Notes: generated by a model from the sequence alone, not told the origin. A stretch of 64,000 nt of DNA from Sphingomicrobium astaxanthinifaciens (GCF_022865105.1 NZ_JAKNYM010000002.1:157501-221500); one strand, 5' to 3'. Numbered from the stretch's first letter, positions 43,075 to 55,575 are shown. Numbers and translations are program-made.

Positions 43075-43853
43075 TCGGCTTTCGTCGGCGCGGCGAAGCC
43101 GATCTTCGCCCACACCGGCAGGTGATCGCTCGCGCGCCGCGCCGCCGCGCTGCGGTGCACCCCGCTCTCGACCACGGTCAGCCGCTTGTCGACGAAGATG
43201 CGGTCGAGCGTCGCGATCGGTTTGCGCGTGTGGTAGCTCGGCCCGCAGGCGGCGCAGGCGAAGCGCTCCTCGAGCGCATCGAGGCTGTTGCTCCCGGTGC
43301 GCCATTCGTTGGTGTCGCCGGCGATGATCGTCGGCCGGTCGTGACCCAGCGCATCGATCGTGGCGAGCAGGTGCGTCACCTGCCGCCGGCGGTAGAGCCC
43401 CGACAGGTCGAGGTGCGCGCCGACGACGCGCAGCGGCTGCGCGTCGACCGTGAGCTGCGCGAGCAGCGCCCCGCGCGGCTCGAGGCTGGGCAGGTCGAGG
43501 CACATGGCGTCCTCGACCTCATGGTCCTCGCGCACGAGGATCGCATTGCCGTGCCAGCCGATATTGCGCGTATCCAACCTGTCGAGCAACGGGCGGGTGA
43601 GCGGATGCTCGGGCACGAGGTCGAGCAGCTTGTCGTGGCTGCGCGCCGCCGGCACCGGCTGCCAGTGGCCATGCGCGGCGACCAGTTCGTGTGGCAAGGC
43701 CGCCCCACGCGTGCCGACGCGCTTGTCGGCCTCCTGCAGCACGACGATGTCGGGGTTCACCTCCTCCAGCACGCGCAGGATGCGCGACGGATCGCGCTTG
43801 CGATCGGTCCCGATCGCTTTGCGGATGTTGAAGGAGGCGATGGTCAGGGTCAT
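43071..43853 (-). CDS. Endonuclease/exonuclease/phosphatase family protein
   Basis: 260 residues of the EEP fold: 'LTIASFNIRKAIG' with the Asn, 'DIVVLQEADK' with the catalytic Glu, 'RVVGAHLDLSGLYRR' and 'TIIAGDTNEW' with the Asp/Asn pair, and 'RASDHLPVWAKI' with the final Asp-His. Members are metal-dependent phosphodiesterases acting on nucleic acids, phospholipids or inositides, and no signal peptide is seen. The substrate is unknown. The stop overlaps rpoN by CTAG, and it starts 36 bases after gyrB. Confidence 0.9.
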   Translation of the reverse strand: MTLTIASFNIRKAIGTDRKRDPSRILRVLEEVNPDIVVLQEADKRVGTRGAALPHELVAAHGHWQPVPAARSHDKLLDLVPEHPLTRPLLDRLDTRNIGWHGNAILVREDHEVEDAMCLDLPSLEPRGALLAQLTVDAQPLRVVGAHLDLSGLYRRRQVTHLLATIDALGHDRPTIIAGDTNEWRTGSNSLDALEERFACAACGPSYHTRKPIATLDRIFVDKRLTVVESGVHRSAAARRASDHLPVWAKIGFAAPTKAD

Positions 43854-43889
43854 GCCCGCTAGAACCGCCCCGCCGCCGCCGCCGTTCCG

Positions 43890-46331
<2,442 letters not shown>

Positions 46332-46470
46332 TCAATGATTTGAGAAAGGTCGCTCGGGTCATCGACGGCGCGGGTCGCCGGTCGCTCCAGAGGGTGGATG
46401 GAAGGGCCCGTCCTGCATCCTCGATTTATGGCAGAAACGGACTTTGAAACCAAGCCTTTCAGCCCGCTTG

Positions 46471-47934
46471 TCAGCGCCGCTGGCCGAGGCTCGCGAGGGC
46501 CGCCTCGAGCATCACGTCGAGCCCCTCGCCGTGGCGGATCGCGCCCGGCGGAACGGGCACGTCGGGCAGGGTGCCACGGTCGGGGTGGAAGCCCGCGCGA
46601 TGCCATGCGACCAGCGGGATGTCGAAGGCCAGGTCGGCGCCGGGGAGCCGGGCGATGAAGAAGGCATCGCCATTGCTGCCGCGCCGGTTGAGCCCGGTCT
46701 CCTGCCCGACCAGCAGCCCCAGCCCGGCCGCCTTCACCACCTCGGCGAAGATCCCCGTGGCCGACGCGTTGTCGGGGCCCACCACGACCGCCACCGGCCC
46801 GGTGAAGCGACGCCCGCGCGGCCGGATGACGCGCTCGCCCGGCGCCTCGGGAACGCGGCGCAACCCGCCCCCGACGCGCGGGAAGTCGCGGCCGATGTCG
46901 TAGAGGCTGTCGTCCCAGCTCGACAAGTACGGGCGGTCCTCCTCGGCCACCGCGCCGAGCCGCGTCAGCCGGTCGCCCGCGGGCATCGGGGTCGGCGCTG
47001 CGACCAGCCGCTCGAGGAGCGCGCGGCCGCAATCGAAATAGCCGCCCTCGTTGCCGCGCAGGTCGACGACCAGCCCGCGCGTCGCGTCGGTAGTGATCTC
47101 GTCGAGCGCCGCCTCGAGCCAGCCGCGCCAGTCCCACCGCGTGTTGAAGGTCGCCCAGCTTGGCATCGTCAGGATCGCAACCCCGTCGCGGCGCTCGAGC
47201 CGCCACCACGGCTGGTCGGCGTCGCGCGCGAGCGCGGGCGGCGCGGCGGCGCGGCGCTCGGCCAGCGTGATCGTCGGCACCCGCCGGTGCACGAGGCGGT
47301 GCCCCCGGCCGCCGAGCCCCAGCCGGACGCTCGGGCCGTAGCGGGCGAGCGGTGCGGCGAGCCAGTCGAAGGTCTCGAAGCGGCGCGCGCGCCCGACCCC
47401 GAGCAGCGCGCGGCGGCGGTGATCAAGGTCGCCGTCGGCGCGCGTGAGCGGGAGGAGCGCCGACTGGATCGCCGCCACGCCCGCGCCCTCGATCGTCGCC
47501 ACCTCCTGCCCCGGCGCCAGCCCGACCCCGTGCGGGTCGGCGGTGACGAGCATCCGCCCGCCGCGCCATTCGAAATCGAATGGCAGCAGCCGCGCCCCTT
47601 GCGCGAAATGCCGCTCGATCATCGCCGCGCTCTGGTTGTGCGGGTTGACGTGCGTGTGCCCGCAGCGGATCGCGCCGAGCAATCGCGCCAGCGCGAGGAA
47701 GCGCGCCCCCGGCCCGCTCGCGCGGTCGAAGCGGGCACGGAACGCCGCGGCCTCCCGCGCCCATGCCCCCGCCGCCTGGTAGCGCAGCAGGCCCGGATGG
47801 TAGCGCTCGAGCAGCCGCACCGCGACCACGCCTTCGGACGCGGCGCGCGCGGCGCCGCGCGCGGGGCGGGGCCAGAGCGCCAGCGCGCCCGCGGCGCCCC
47901 CGCTTACCAGCATCGCCCGTCGATCCAGCCGCAC
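46471..47934 (-). CDS. S41-family peptidase-like protein, exported
   Basis: 487 residues starting at GTG 47934 after GGGAGAAGG. The N terminus 'VRLDRRAMLVSGGAAGALALW' has two arginines and a hydrophobic stretch, suggesting a Tat-type signal. The C-terminal half resembles tail-specific (S41) proteases: 'GVAILTMPSWATFN', 'GLVVDLRGNEGGYFDCGRALL', 'GPVAVVVGPDNASATGIFAEVVK' where the nucleophile Ser should lie, and 'GLLVGQETGLN'. The catalytic Lys position is unclear. Substrates are unknown. It lies upstream of gyrB on the same strand with a 157-base gap. Confidence 0.75.
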   Translation of the reverse strand: MRLDRRAMLVSGGAAGALALWPRPARGAARAASEGVVAVRLLERYHPGLLRYQAAGAWAREAAAFRARFDRASGPGARFLALARLLGAIRCGHTHVNPHNQSAAMIERHFAQGARLLPFDFEWRGGRMLVTADPHGVGLAPGQEVATIEGAGVAAIQSALLPLTRADGDLDHRRRALLGVGRARRFETFDWLAAPLARYGPSVRLGLGGRGHRLVHRRVPTITLAERRAAAPPALARDADQPWWRLERRDGVAILTMPSWATFNTRWDWRGWLEAALDEITTDATRGLVVDLRGNEGGYFDCGRALLERLVAAPTPMPAGDRLTRLGAVAEEDRPYLSSWDDSLYDIGRDFPRVGGGLRRVPEAPGERVIRPRGRRFTGPVAVVVGPDNASATGIFAEVVKAAGLGLLVGQETGLNRRGSNGDAFFIARLPGADLAFDIPLVAWHRAGFHPDRGTLPDVPVPPGAIRHGEGLDVMLEAALASLGQRR

Positions 47935-48029
47935 CGCCTTCTCCCGCTTCGACCCGAGGCTAGACCAAAGCCCGATGCGGCGAAAGCCGGGCTCCATCGT
48001 TAGAGCCGAAAGCAGGAGGTTACGAAGCA

Positions 48030-49331
48030 ATGCCGCGTTGGCGCTGGCTCATCGGCCAATTGACCCGTCGGATCTGGTTTCGCGCGACGCTGATCGCGCT
48101 CTTCTCGGTGGTGCTCGCGCTGGCCGCCGAGCGGCTGGCGCCGCTGATCCCCTACGAGTTCGGCCGGATCGGCTCGAGCGCGGTCGACAACGTCCTCACC
48201 GTGCTTGCCTCCTCGATGCTCGCGGTGACCACCTTCTCGCTCACCGCGATGGTCACCGCCTTCTCGGGCGCGAGCCAGAACGGCACGCCGCGCGCGACCG
48301 AATTGCTGGTCAAGGATGCCGCCGCGCAAAACGCGCTGTCGACCTTCCTCGGCGCCTTCCTGTTCGCGATCGTCGGCATCATCGCGCTCAAAGCCGGCTA
48401 TTACGGCGTCCAGGGACGCGCCGTCCTGCTTGTCGGCACGGTCGGGGTGATCGGCTGGATCTCGATCGTCCTGCTGCAATGGATCGGACAGCTGACGCAT
48501 TTCGGCCGCGTCTCCGACACGATCGCCCGGGTCGAGCGCAAGGCGATCGACGCGGTCGAGGCCTATGACGGGCCGCTCGTGCTGTCCGGGCGCGACCCGC
48601 GCCACCCCGACGGCCGCACCGCGCTCGCCGCCTTCGCCGCGTCGAGTGGCTATGTCGCGCATATCGCGCGCGCCGAACTGGCCGAACTGGCCGCCAAGAA
48701 CGAGGTCGTCATCCATGTCGGCGCCCCGGCGGGCACCTTCGTCGCGCGCAGCCGCCCGCTGGCGTGGACCAAGCTTGACCCCGCCACGCCCGACCCCGAC
48801 GGCGCCGACGACACCGCCTTTCGCGACCGGCTCGCCGATGCCTTCACCATCACCGACAGTCGCGACTTCGACCAGGACCCGCGCTTCGGGATCACCGTGC
48901 TCGGCGAGATCGCCAGCCGCGCGCTATCGCCCGCGGTCAACGACCCCGGCACCGCGATCGCGGCGCTCGCCGCGGCGATGCGCGTCTTCGACCGCTTCAT
49001 CGACTGTTGCCGCGAGGAGCGCGACCGGTCGCTCGACGGCGTGATCGAGCCCGCGCTCAGCCTCGAGGAGATGGTGCGCGACATCGTCGAGCCGATCGCC
49101 CGCGACGGCGCCGGGTTGGTCGAGGTGCAGATGCGCTTGCAGGACGTGCTCGGCGCGATCGCCGCGCGCGCCGAGGCGGAATGCGACTGCTTCGCGACGA
49201 TCGCCCGCGAGGCGCGCGACCGCTCGCTGGCGCGGCTCGACGATGCGCGCGATCGCGAACGCCTGTGCGCGACGTGGGAGGCCACCTTCGGCGATCGCGA
49301 CGTCGAACCCGCGCGGCATCGGGCGCGCTAG
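48030..49331 (+). CDS. DUF2254 membrane protein
   Basis: 433 residues matching DUF2254: four hydrophobic helices in the first 165 residues ('[19 protein letters not shown]', '[20 protein letters not shown]', '[15 protein letters not shown]', '[19 protein letters not shown]'). A soluble domain with '[10 protein letters not shown]' and '[25 protein letters not shown]' follows, the family's most conserved block. Function is not established. The ATG follows GGAGGTTACGAAGCA. It overlaps the end of recF by the CTAG tetranucleotide. Confidence 0.9.
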   Translation: MPRWRWLIGQLTRRIWFRATLIALFSVVLALAAERLAPLIPYEFGRIGSSAVDNVLTVLASSMLAVTTFSLTAMVTAFSGASQNGTPRATELLVKDAAAQNALSTFLGAFLFAIVGIIALKAGYYGVQGRAVLLVGTVGVIGWISIVLLQWIGQLTHFGRVSDTIARVERKAIDAVEAYDGPLVLSGRDPRHPDGRTALAAFAASSGYVAHIARAELAELAAKNEVVIHVGAPAGTFVARSRPLAWTKLDPATPDPDGADDTAFRDRLADAFTITDSRDFDQDPRFGITVLGEIASRALSPAVNDPGTAIAALAAAMRVFDRFIDCCREERDRSLDGVIEPALSLEEMVRDIVEPIARDGAGLVEVQMRLQDVLGAIAARAEAECDCFATIAREARDRSLARLDDARDRERLCATWEATFGDRDVEPARHRAR

Positions 49332-50389
49332 GCCGGGGACGCGCGCTCGATCGCGCCCGCGTGCACGTCGAACCGCGCCGCCTCGCCCACCGCCGCGAAC
49401 AGCGCCGGCTCGGTACCCGTCATGAACACCTGCCCCCGCCCCCCGAGCCGGCGATAGAGCGCCTCGCGGCGCGCGGGATCGAGATGCGCCGCGACCTCGT
49501 CGAGCAGCAGCACGGGGTCGAGCCCGCGCGCCGCGCGCACGGTATCGGCATGCGCCAGCACGATCCCGAGCAGGAGCGCCTTCTGCTCGCCGGTCGAACA
49601 GTCGGCGGCGGGCTGCCCCTTGGCGGCGTAGGTCACCGCGAGATCGACGCGGTGCGGTCCCGCCAGGGTCCGGCCCGCGGCCATGTCGCGCCGCCGCCCG
49701 CGCGCAAGCGCAGCGGCCAGGTCGCCCCCCTCGAACCGCTCGAGTGCCAGCCGGGCGGCGGGAAAGTCGTCGTCGCCCGCGCCCGCCCCGTCGAGCGCCG
49801 CGACCGTGCGCATCCGCGCGTCGTGGAGCGCGTGCCCCGCCTCGGCCATGCGCAGTTCGAGCCCCTCGAGCCAGGCCGGATCGGGATGGAGTTCCTCGGC
49901 CAACAGGCGGTTGCGCTCGCGCATCGCCTGCTCGTAGAGGCTCGCGTTGCGCGCATGATCGGGCTCGAGCGCGAGCGTCAGCCGATCGAGAAAGGCGCGC
50001 CGTCCCGCCGCGCCTTCGAGGAACAAGCGGTCCATCGCCGGGGTCAGCCAGAGGATCGCGAGCCGCTCCGCCAGCGCGCTCGCCGCGGCATTGGCACCGT
50101 TGATCCGCACCATCCGCCGGTCGGGCGCGTTCGGCTGCGTGCCCACCCCGACCTCGCTGCCGTCGCCCAGCCGCGCGGCGATCGCAAACCCGCCGGCCCC
50201 GCCGCCGCGCGCCATCGTCCGCAGCGCCGCGCGCCGCAGCCCGCGCCCGGGGCTGAGCAGGCTGATCGCCTCGAGCACATTGGTCTTGCCCGCCCCGTTG
50301 GGCCCGGTCAGCAGGTTGAACCCGGGCCCGGGCGCGAGGAGCGTGTCGCGATGGTTGCGAAAATCGGAAAGGGCGAGGCGGGTGATCAC
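49328..50389 (-). CDS. recF: DNA repair/replication protein RecF
   Basis: 353 residues: '[14 protein letters not shown]' start, Walker A '[27 protein letters not shown]', signature '[17 protein letters not shown]' and Walker B '[13 protein letters not shown]'. RecF loads RecA at gapped DNA with RecO and RecR. The start is a GTG at 50389 that overlaps the stop of the small HTH gene (GTGA), so it is translationally coupled to it. An open frame upstream to 50827 is a shadow. Confidence 0.96.
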   Translation of the reverse strand: MITRLALSDFRNHRDTLLAPGPGFNLLTGPNGAGKTNVLEAISLLSPGRGLRRAALRTMARGGGAGGFAIAARLGDGSEVGVGTQPNAPDRRMVRINGANAAASALAERLAILWLTPAMDRLFLEGAAGRRAFLDRLTLALEPDHARNASLYEQAMRERNRLLAEELHPDPAWLEGLELRMAEAGHALHDARMRTVAALDGAGAGDDDFPAARLALERFEGGDLAAALARGRRRDMAAGRTLAGPHRVDLAVTYAAKGQPAADCSTGEQKALLLGIVLAHADTVRAARGLDPVLLLDEVAAHLDPARREALYRRLGGRGQVFMTGTEPALFAAVGEAARFDVHAGAIERASPA

Positions 50390-50808
50390 TCCCCCTGCTT
50401 GGCGCGCCACAGGCGGCGGATCAAGCGCGACAGCCGCGGCGTACGCGGCGACAACCCCTGCCGTGCGAGGCGGGCCTCGATGCCGCGCGCGGTGCGCCCG
50501 AGCAGCAGCGCCATCGCCTCGATCGGCAGGCCGTCGCGATAGTAGCCCGCGAGGCGGGCGCTGTCGTGCGCGCTCCAGCGCCGCCCGCGATACGAGAGCC
50601 GGCCGCGCCGCCCCACGCGCGGTTGGTGCCGACCGCTCGCGGCCTTCGATCCGGCCGCGGCCGTACCCGCTCCCACGCCGTGGAGCGCCACTTCCTGCCA
50701 TTGCCCGGGACTGAGCACGACCGTGCCCTGGTCGTGCACGGTGATCCGGACGCCGTCCTCGTCCCGCGCCACCACGACGCGCCGATCGGTGCTCTGCCAC
50801 GTGGTCAT
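50386..50808 (-). CDS. Small two-part protein with C-terminal GcrA-like helix-turn-helix
   Basis: 140 residues, no family recognised for the whole. Residues 1-45 look beta-rich ('[20 protein letters not shown]', '[12 protein letters not shown]'). A basic linker follows, then a putative helix-turn-helix (about 83-122): '[20 protein letters not shown]' and '[22 protein letters not shown]', resembling the GcrA/Myb-like pattern of Trp, gap, 'LG.T...V..RL..LGL'. The tail is Arg-rich. The ATG at 50808 is preceded by a G-rich tract. It lies between dnaN and recF, overlapping recF, which suggests a DNA-related role (inference). Confidence 0.75.
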   Translation of the reverse strand: MTTWQSTDRRVVVARDEDGVRITVHDQGTVVLSPGQWQEVALHGVGAGTAAAGSKAASGRHQPRVGRRGRLSYRGRRWSAHDSARLAGYYRDGLPIEAMALLLGRTARGIEARLARQGLSPRTPRLSRLIRRLWRAKQGE

Positions 50809-50989
50809 GCCCGGGCCCCCCTTGCAACGATTCGGCGGGCCGACCTTCGCGCGATCGCGCGCGAATGCCAGCGCTGCGCTCGCCGCTCGGCGCGGCCCGC
50901 GCGGACAGCGCCCAAGGGCGTCAAGCCGGGGCGCCGCGCGGCCGGTCATGGGCGGGAGAAGATGCGGGGGCGGGCCGCGTCGTGGCGGC

Positions 50990-52090
50990 TCAGACCCGCA
51001 TCGGCATGAGGACGTAGAGCGCGGGGCTGTCGTCCTTTTCGCGCAGCAGCGTGGGCGCGGCCGCGTCGGCGAGGTGCACCTCGACCGTGTCGCCCTCGAT
51101 CTCGTGGAGGATGTCCATGAGGTAGCGCGCGTTGAACCCGATCTCGAGCCCGTCGCTCTTGTAGTCGGCGGGGATTTCCTCGACCGCGACGCCGTTTTCG
51201 GGGCTGGTCACCGACAGCGTCACCGTGTCGTTCGACACCGCCATCTTCACCGCGCGAGTCTTCTCGCTGGCGATGGTCGCGACGCGGTCGACGCCGGCCA
51301 TGAAGCTCTTGGGATCGAGCTTGAGGAGCTTGTCGTTGGCGGTCGGGATGACGCGGTTGTAATCGGGGAACTTGCCGTCGATCAGCTTGGAGGTGAGCAC
51401 CGCCGCGCCAAGCCCGAAGCGGATCTTCGAATCCGACAGCGATACCTCGACCGTGCCCTCGACCTCGTCGAGCAGCTTGCGCAGTTCGCCCACGCACTTC
51501 TTGGGGACGATGATGTCGGGCATGCCGTCCGAGCCCTCGGGCTTCTCGACCGTCACGCGGGCGAGGCGGTGGCCGTCGGTCGCGGCGGCCTTCATCGCAT
51601 CCTCGGTGACGTGGAAGAAGATGCCCATCAGGTAATAGCGCGTCTCCTCGTTGGAGATGGCAAAGCGCGTCTTGTCGATGATCTGCCGCAGCGTCGCGGC
51701 GGGCAGTTCGAAGCGGGTCGGCAGCTCGCCCTCGGCGATCACCGGGAAATCGTCGCGCGGCAGCGTCTGGAGGTTGAAGCGCGCGCGCCCGGCGACGACC
51801 TGCATCTTGCCGTCGGCGGCGGTCAGCTCGACCTGCGCGCCCTCGGGCAGCTTGCGCACGATGTCGAAGAAGGTGTGCGCGGGTACGGTCGTCGCCCCTT
51901 CCTGGCTGACGTCGGCGGCCACGGTTTCGTCGACCTGCAGGTCGAGGTCGGTGGCCATCAGGCGCAGCCCGTTCGCCCCCGCCTCGAGGAGGACATTGGA
52001 GAGAATGGGAATGGTGTTGCGGCGCTCCACCACCGATTGAACATGGCCGAGGCTCTTCAGGAGAACCGCCCGTTCCAACGTCGCTTTCAT
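50990..52090 (-). CDS. dnaN: DNA polymerase III beta subunit (sliding clamp)
   Basis: 366 residues with three repeated clamp domains: 'MKATLERAVLLKSLGHVQSVVERRNTIPILSNVLLEA' features at the N terminus, 'LPRDDFPVI' in domain 2, and the C-terminal 'DSPALYVLMPMRV'. It encircles DNA and tethers polymerase III. An in-frame TTG at 52099 is three codons upstream, and the ATG at 52090 is preferred. dnaA is not adjacent in the window. The small HTH gene follows after a 181-base gap. Confidence 0.97.
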   Translation of the reverse strand: MKATLERAVLLKSLGHVQSVVERRNTIPILSNVLLEAGANGLRLMATDLDLQVDETVAADVSQEGATTVPAHTFFDIVRKLPEGAQVELTAADGKMQVVAGRARFNLQTLPRDDFPVIAEGELPTRFELPAATLRQIIDKTRFAISNEETRYYLMGIFFHVTEDAMKAAATDGHRLARVTVEKPEGSDGMPDIIVPKKCVGELRKLLDEVEGTVEVSLSDSKIRFGLGAAVLTSKLIDGKFPDYNRVIPTANDKLLKLDPKSFMAGVDRVATIASEKTRAVKMAVSNDTVTLSVTSPENGVAVEEIPADYKSDGLEIGFNARYLMDILHEIEGDTVEVHLADAAAPTLLREKDDSPALYVLMPMRV

Positions 52091-52326
52091 CTGTTGCAAG
52101 CCCCCGCAAAATCTCGTGGTCGCGGCCGGGATCGGCCGGGTCAGGCCTCGTTATACCGCACGCGAGGGCTTGCGCCAGCCCCTTTGCACGGCGGGGCGGG
52201 AGCGTTGCCGATGCCCCTGCCGGGCAGCCCGCGATCGCCCGCCAGTGGCGGTGCCGCGGCGGGCTGCGACGGCGCCGATCGTGCGCGGCCCGGGTCAGGT
52301 GCGGCGTTGGTCGGGTGCCGCGCGGC

Positions 52327-55300
52327 TCAGGCGATCCGCGCGGTGTCCGCCGAGCCCGCCGCACGCCGGGTGGCGATCGCCTCGAGCGTGGCGCTCGCGG
52401 CGCGGTTGAGCCGCTCGAGCACACGCTGGCCCGCGGCGACGTCGCCGGCCTCCTCGAGCGCGGTCGCCAGCGCAGCGATGCGGCGCGCGCCCGCGCTGCC
52501 TGCGGCGCCCTTGAGCGCGTGTGCCTCCTTCGCGACCCTCGCCAGATCGGCGTCGGCCAGCGCGCCGGCGATCTGGTCGGGGCGCAGTTCGAGCTCGACC
52601 GCCATCAGCCCGAGCAAATTGTCGAACCGCTTGGCCCCCGACGCCCGTTCGAGCTCGGCCAGCCGTTCCTCGTCGAGCAGCGGCTCCTGCCCCGCCTCGG
52701 GTGCCTGCGGCGGCCCGCCCCCCTCCGGCGCGGTCACCGCAGCGCGCGTCGCCGGCCCCGACGAGGCGCCGTCGGGCGGCGCGGACGACGCGCTGGCGGA
52801 GTCCCCCGGCCCCGGCGACCCGGCGGCGGGATCCCCCGGTGCGGACGCGTGCGCCAGCATCGGTGCCGCCTCGCGCCCGCCACCCGCCGCGACGACATCG
52901 TCGCGCTCGCGGCCCGCGCGCTGGTCGGCGAGCTGCTCGAGCGTGCGGTAGAGCGCGTCGCGGTCGATCGGCTTGGTCAGGAAGGCGTCGAGCCCGACAT
53001 TGTCATAGAAGCGCCGCCGCTCGGGCGCGGCATCGGCCGACAGCGCGATCACCGGAGCGCGGCCCCGCCGTCCCCCGAGCGCGCGGATCTGGCGGGTCGC
53101 CGCGATCCCGTCCATCTCGGGCATCTGCATGTCCATGACTACCGCGTCGAAGCGCCCGCGCCGCATCGCCTCGACCGCCGCGCGGCCGTTGGCGACGCAG
53201 CTCACCTCGTGTCCGCGCGCGGTCAGCATCGAGCGGATCAGCATCTGGTTGACCGCATTGTCCTCCGCGACCAGCACGCGCAGCGGGCGCGCGGCGATGC
53301 GCGCGGGCGCCGCCCCCTCGCTCGCCTGCTCCGGCTCCTCGCCGACCGGGAGCGCGAGTTGCAACGTGAAGGTGCTGCCCTCCCCGGGCTCGCTGTCGAC
53401 CGCGATCTCGCCCCCCATGGCTTGCGCCAGCCGCTGCGCGATCGACAGCCCGAGCCCCGTCCCCGCCCGTTCGCGCCACCGGCTCGCATCGGCCTGCGCG
53501 AAGGGTTCGAACAGCTGCTCCTGCAGCTCGGGCGCGATCCCGATGCCGCTATCGCGCACCGCCACCGTCCATTGCTGTTCGTCGATCCGCGAGCGCCGCG
53601 TCAGGGTGACCACCACTTCGCCCTCGTCGGTGAACTTGATCGCGTTGGAAAGGAGGTTGGCGATGATCTGGCGGAACCGCTGCGCATCGCCGCGGGCCGG
53701 GAGCGGGCGCCCGATATCGGCTTCGAGCCGGAGCCCGATGCCCTTGGCCCGCGCGCCCGGAGCGAACAGCTCGATCGCCTGGCCCTGCGCGTCGCGCTCG
53801 GCCTGCAACGCCAGCCGCGCATGCCGACGCTCGTCGCCGACGCGATAGTCGATCGCACACTCGAAGCTCGACTTGCGCCGGCGCGCCTCGCGCACCGCGT
53901 TGATGAGGATGTGCCGCGCCGTCGGGCCGAGCTGCCGCACGAGCGTGCGCGCCTCGATCATCCGCCCGGGCGCCTTGTGGAGCAGGCGATAGAGCTGGTG
54001 GCTGTGGTCGAACCCTCCGTCGGCGAAAGCGTAGCGCCAGTGCGCCACCCCCGACAGTTCCTCGGCGAGCACCAGCAGCCGGTGGCTGTCGCGCAACTTG
54101 GCCGCGCTCTCGGCCATGAGGTCCTCGGTCAGCTGGCGGCGGTGGATGTCGCGCACGGTGGCGATCATCTCGCGCGGCTGGCCCGAGCGGTGGTAGACGA
54201 GCTTGAACATCGCCTCGACCCAGCGCCATTGCCCGTCGGCGCGGCGAAGCCGGAAGCGCAATTCGGGGGGTTCGGCCCCGACGACGATGTCGGACAAGAG
54301 GCGCGTGAAGACCGGCCAGTCCTGCCCGTGGACGAGCGGGCGGATCGAGGTGTCGCGCAGCGCCTCGGGCGGATGCCCCAGCACGCGCTCGGCCGCCGAG
54401 GAGGCGAACAGCACCCGCCCCTCGAGGTCGAGCCGCAGGATTATGTCGCGGCTGTTCTCGGCGACCAGCCGGTAGAGCCGCTCGCTGCGCGCCAGCGCCT
54501 CGGCGTCGCGCCGCCGCGCGGTGACATCGTCGAGCATGATGAGGAAACCGGTGCAGCGCGCGCCATCGAGCAGCGCGCTGATGTCGATCCGATAGTGGCA
54601 CGTCGCGTCCCCGTCGGGCACGCGCACCTCGAGCGAGGCGTCCTCCTTGGTCACCCGTGCGCGCGACCAGACGAGGTCGAATTGCACCGCATCGTCGGCA
54701 TCGAGCCGGCGACGCTGCCGGTGCTGCTGCTCGCCTCCTATCGGCTGCCGCTCCCCGGGCTCGTCGGGGCGATCGCCGGCTGGAGCAAGCAGCGGCATCG
54801 GTCCGGCGACCCGCGACGGTGCCGGGCCCAACGCGGCGATCGGCAGGTCGCGCTCGAGCAGCAGCGGTAGCAGGGCGAGGTGGCCGAGCGAAAAGGCGAA
54901 GAAAGTGGGAATGAAGACCTGCGCCAGCGGGGCGTTCGCGGCCAGCGACAGGGCGGCGGCGGCGAGCAGGCTGGCGAATTGCGTGGCGACGAGCAGCCGG
55001 ACGAGCGGCGCCTGCCCGGGGCGCTCCACCCCGTCGCCCGCATCGTGCCCGTCGAGCGCAGCGATCGCCGCGCGCGCCTCCCCCGCCGCCGCCAGCGCGG
55101 CCGGCGATCCGCGGTCCCCGGCGCGGCGCGCGCCGCGCGGGTCGAGCAGCAGCGCCACCAGCCACGCCTCCCCCGCGACGACCGGACCGAGGAGCCAGCT
55201 CGGCGCCGCGCCCCCCGGGTCGAGCACGGCCGCCACGGCGCCCACCGCGGCGGTGCCGGCGGCGACGCCCACGGTCGCGGCGAGGCCGCGCCAGCGCCCG

Positions 55301-55575
55301 AACTGGACCAGCGCGACGACGAGCAGCGCGCTCGTCGGCCACCACAGCAGTAGCAAGTCGAACCACGCGCCTGCCCACAGGGCCACGACCGCGACCGGCG
55401 CCGCGAGCAGGCCGGCGGCGAGCGCGGTCACGAGCAGCGGCCCGGGGCGCGGGCCGGCAGGGCGGTAACGATCGGCGGTCTCGGAGATGGGGCCTCCTTG
55501 CTGGCAAGGGACGCGCGGCCGACCGCGGCCGCGACGGTCCGCGGCCGCCAGGCGGCACAACTTGATCCGCGACAC
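52327..55575 (-). CDS. Hybrid sensor histidine kinase lacking a DHp (HisKA) domain
   Basis: Up to 1082 residues. About six membrane helices span 46-245, PAS 1 spans 365-478 and PAS 2 spans about 500-600. The HATPase domain (628-745) has N box 'NLLSNAIKFTDEG', G1 'DSGIGI' and G2 'GTGLGLSI'. The receiver is 764-885 with Asp815 in 'VVMDMQMPEMDG'. An Ala/Pro/Ser linker leads to an Hpt domain with His1019 in 'AHALKG'. No H-box or 'HE.RTP' helix exists: PAS 2 runs straight into the HATPase linker at residues 598-606. The start is doubtful: GTG at 55575 has a weak site, while AAGGAGG at 55493-55499 stands four bases before an in-frame ATC. Confidence 0.88.
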   Translation of the reverse strand: MSRIKLCRLAAADRRGRGRPRVPCQQGGPISETADRYRPAGPRPGPLLVTALAAGLLAAPVAVVALWAGAWFDLLLLWWPTSALLVVALVQFGRWRGLAATVGVAAGTAAVGAVAAVLDPGGAAPSWLLGPVVAGEAWLVALLLDPRGARRAGDRGSPAALAAAGEARAAIAALDGHDAGDGVERPGQAPLVRLLVATQFASLLAAAALSLAANAPLAQVFIPTFFAFSLGHLALLPLLLERDLPIAALGPAPSRVAGPMPLLAPAGDRPDEPGERQPIGGEQQHRQRRRLDADDAVQFDLVWSRARVTKEDASLEVRVPDGDATCHYRIDISALLDGARCTGFLIMLDDVTARRRDAEALARSERLYRLVAENSRDIILRLDLEGRVLFASSAAERVLGHPPEALRDTSIRPLVHGQDWPVFTRLLSDIVVGAEPPELRFRLRRADGQWRWVEAMFKLVYHRSGQPREMIATVRDIHRRQLTEDLMAESAAKLRDSHRLLVLAEELSGVAHWRYAFADGGFDHSHQLYRLLHKAPGRMIEARTLVRQLGPTARHILINAVREARRRKSSFECAIDYRVGDERRHARLALQAERDAQGQAIELFAPGARAKGIGLRLEADIGRPLPARGDAQRFRQIIANLLSNAIKFTDEGEVVVTLTRRSRIDEQQWTVAVRDSGIGIAPELQEQLFEPFAQADASRWRERAGTGLGLSIAQRLAQAMGGEIAVDSEPGEGSTFTLQLALPVGEEPEQASEGAAPARIAARPLRVLVAEDNAVNQMLIRSMLTARGHEVSCVANGRAAVEAMRRGRFDAVVMDMQMPEMDGIAATRQIRALGGRRGRAPVIALSADAAPERRRFYDNVGLDAFLTKPIDRDALYRTLEQLADQRAGRERDDVVAAGGGREAAPMLAHASAPGDPAAGSPGPGDSASASSAPPDGASSGPATRAAVTAPEGGGPPQAPEAGQEPLLDEERLAELERASGAKRFDNLLGLMAVELELRPDQIAGALADADLARVAKEAHALKGAAGSAGARRIAALATALEEAGDVAAGQRVLERLNRAASATLEAIATRRAAGSADTARIA

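Noticed and set aside
52091-52326. Possible RNA gene or replication origin between dnaN and the kinase
   Set aside because: No DnaA boxes, AT-rich repeats or stable conserved RNA fold could be recognised; only GC-rich sequence is seen.
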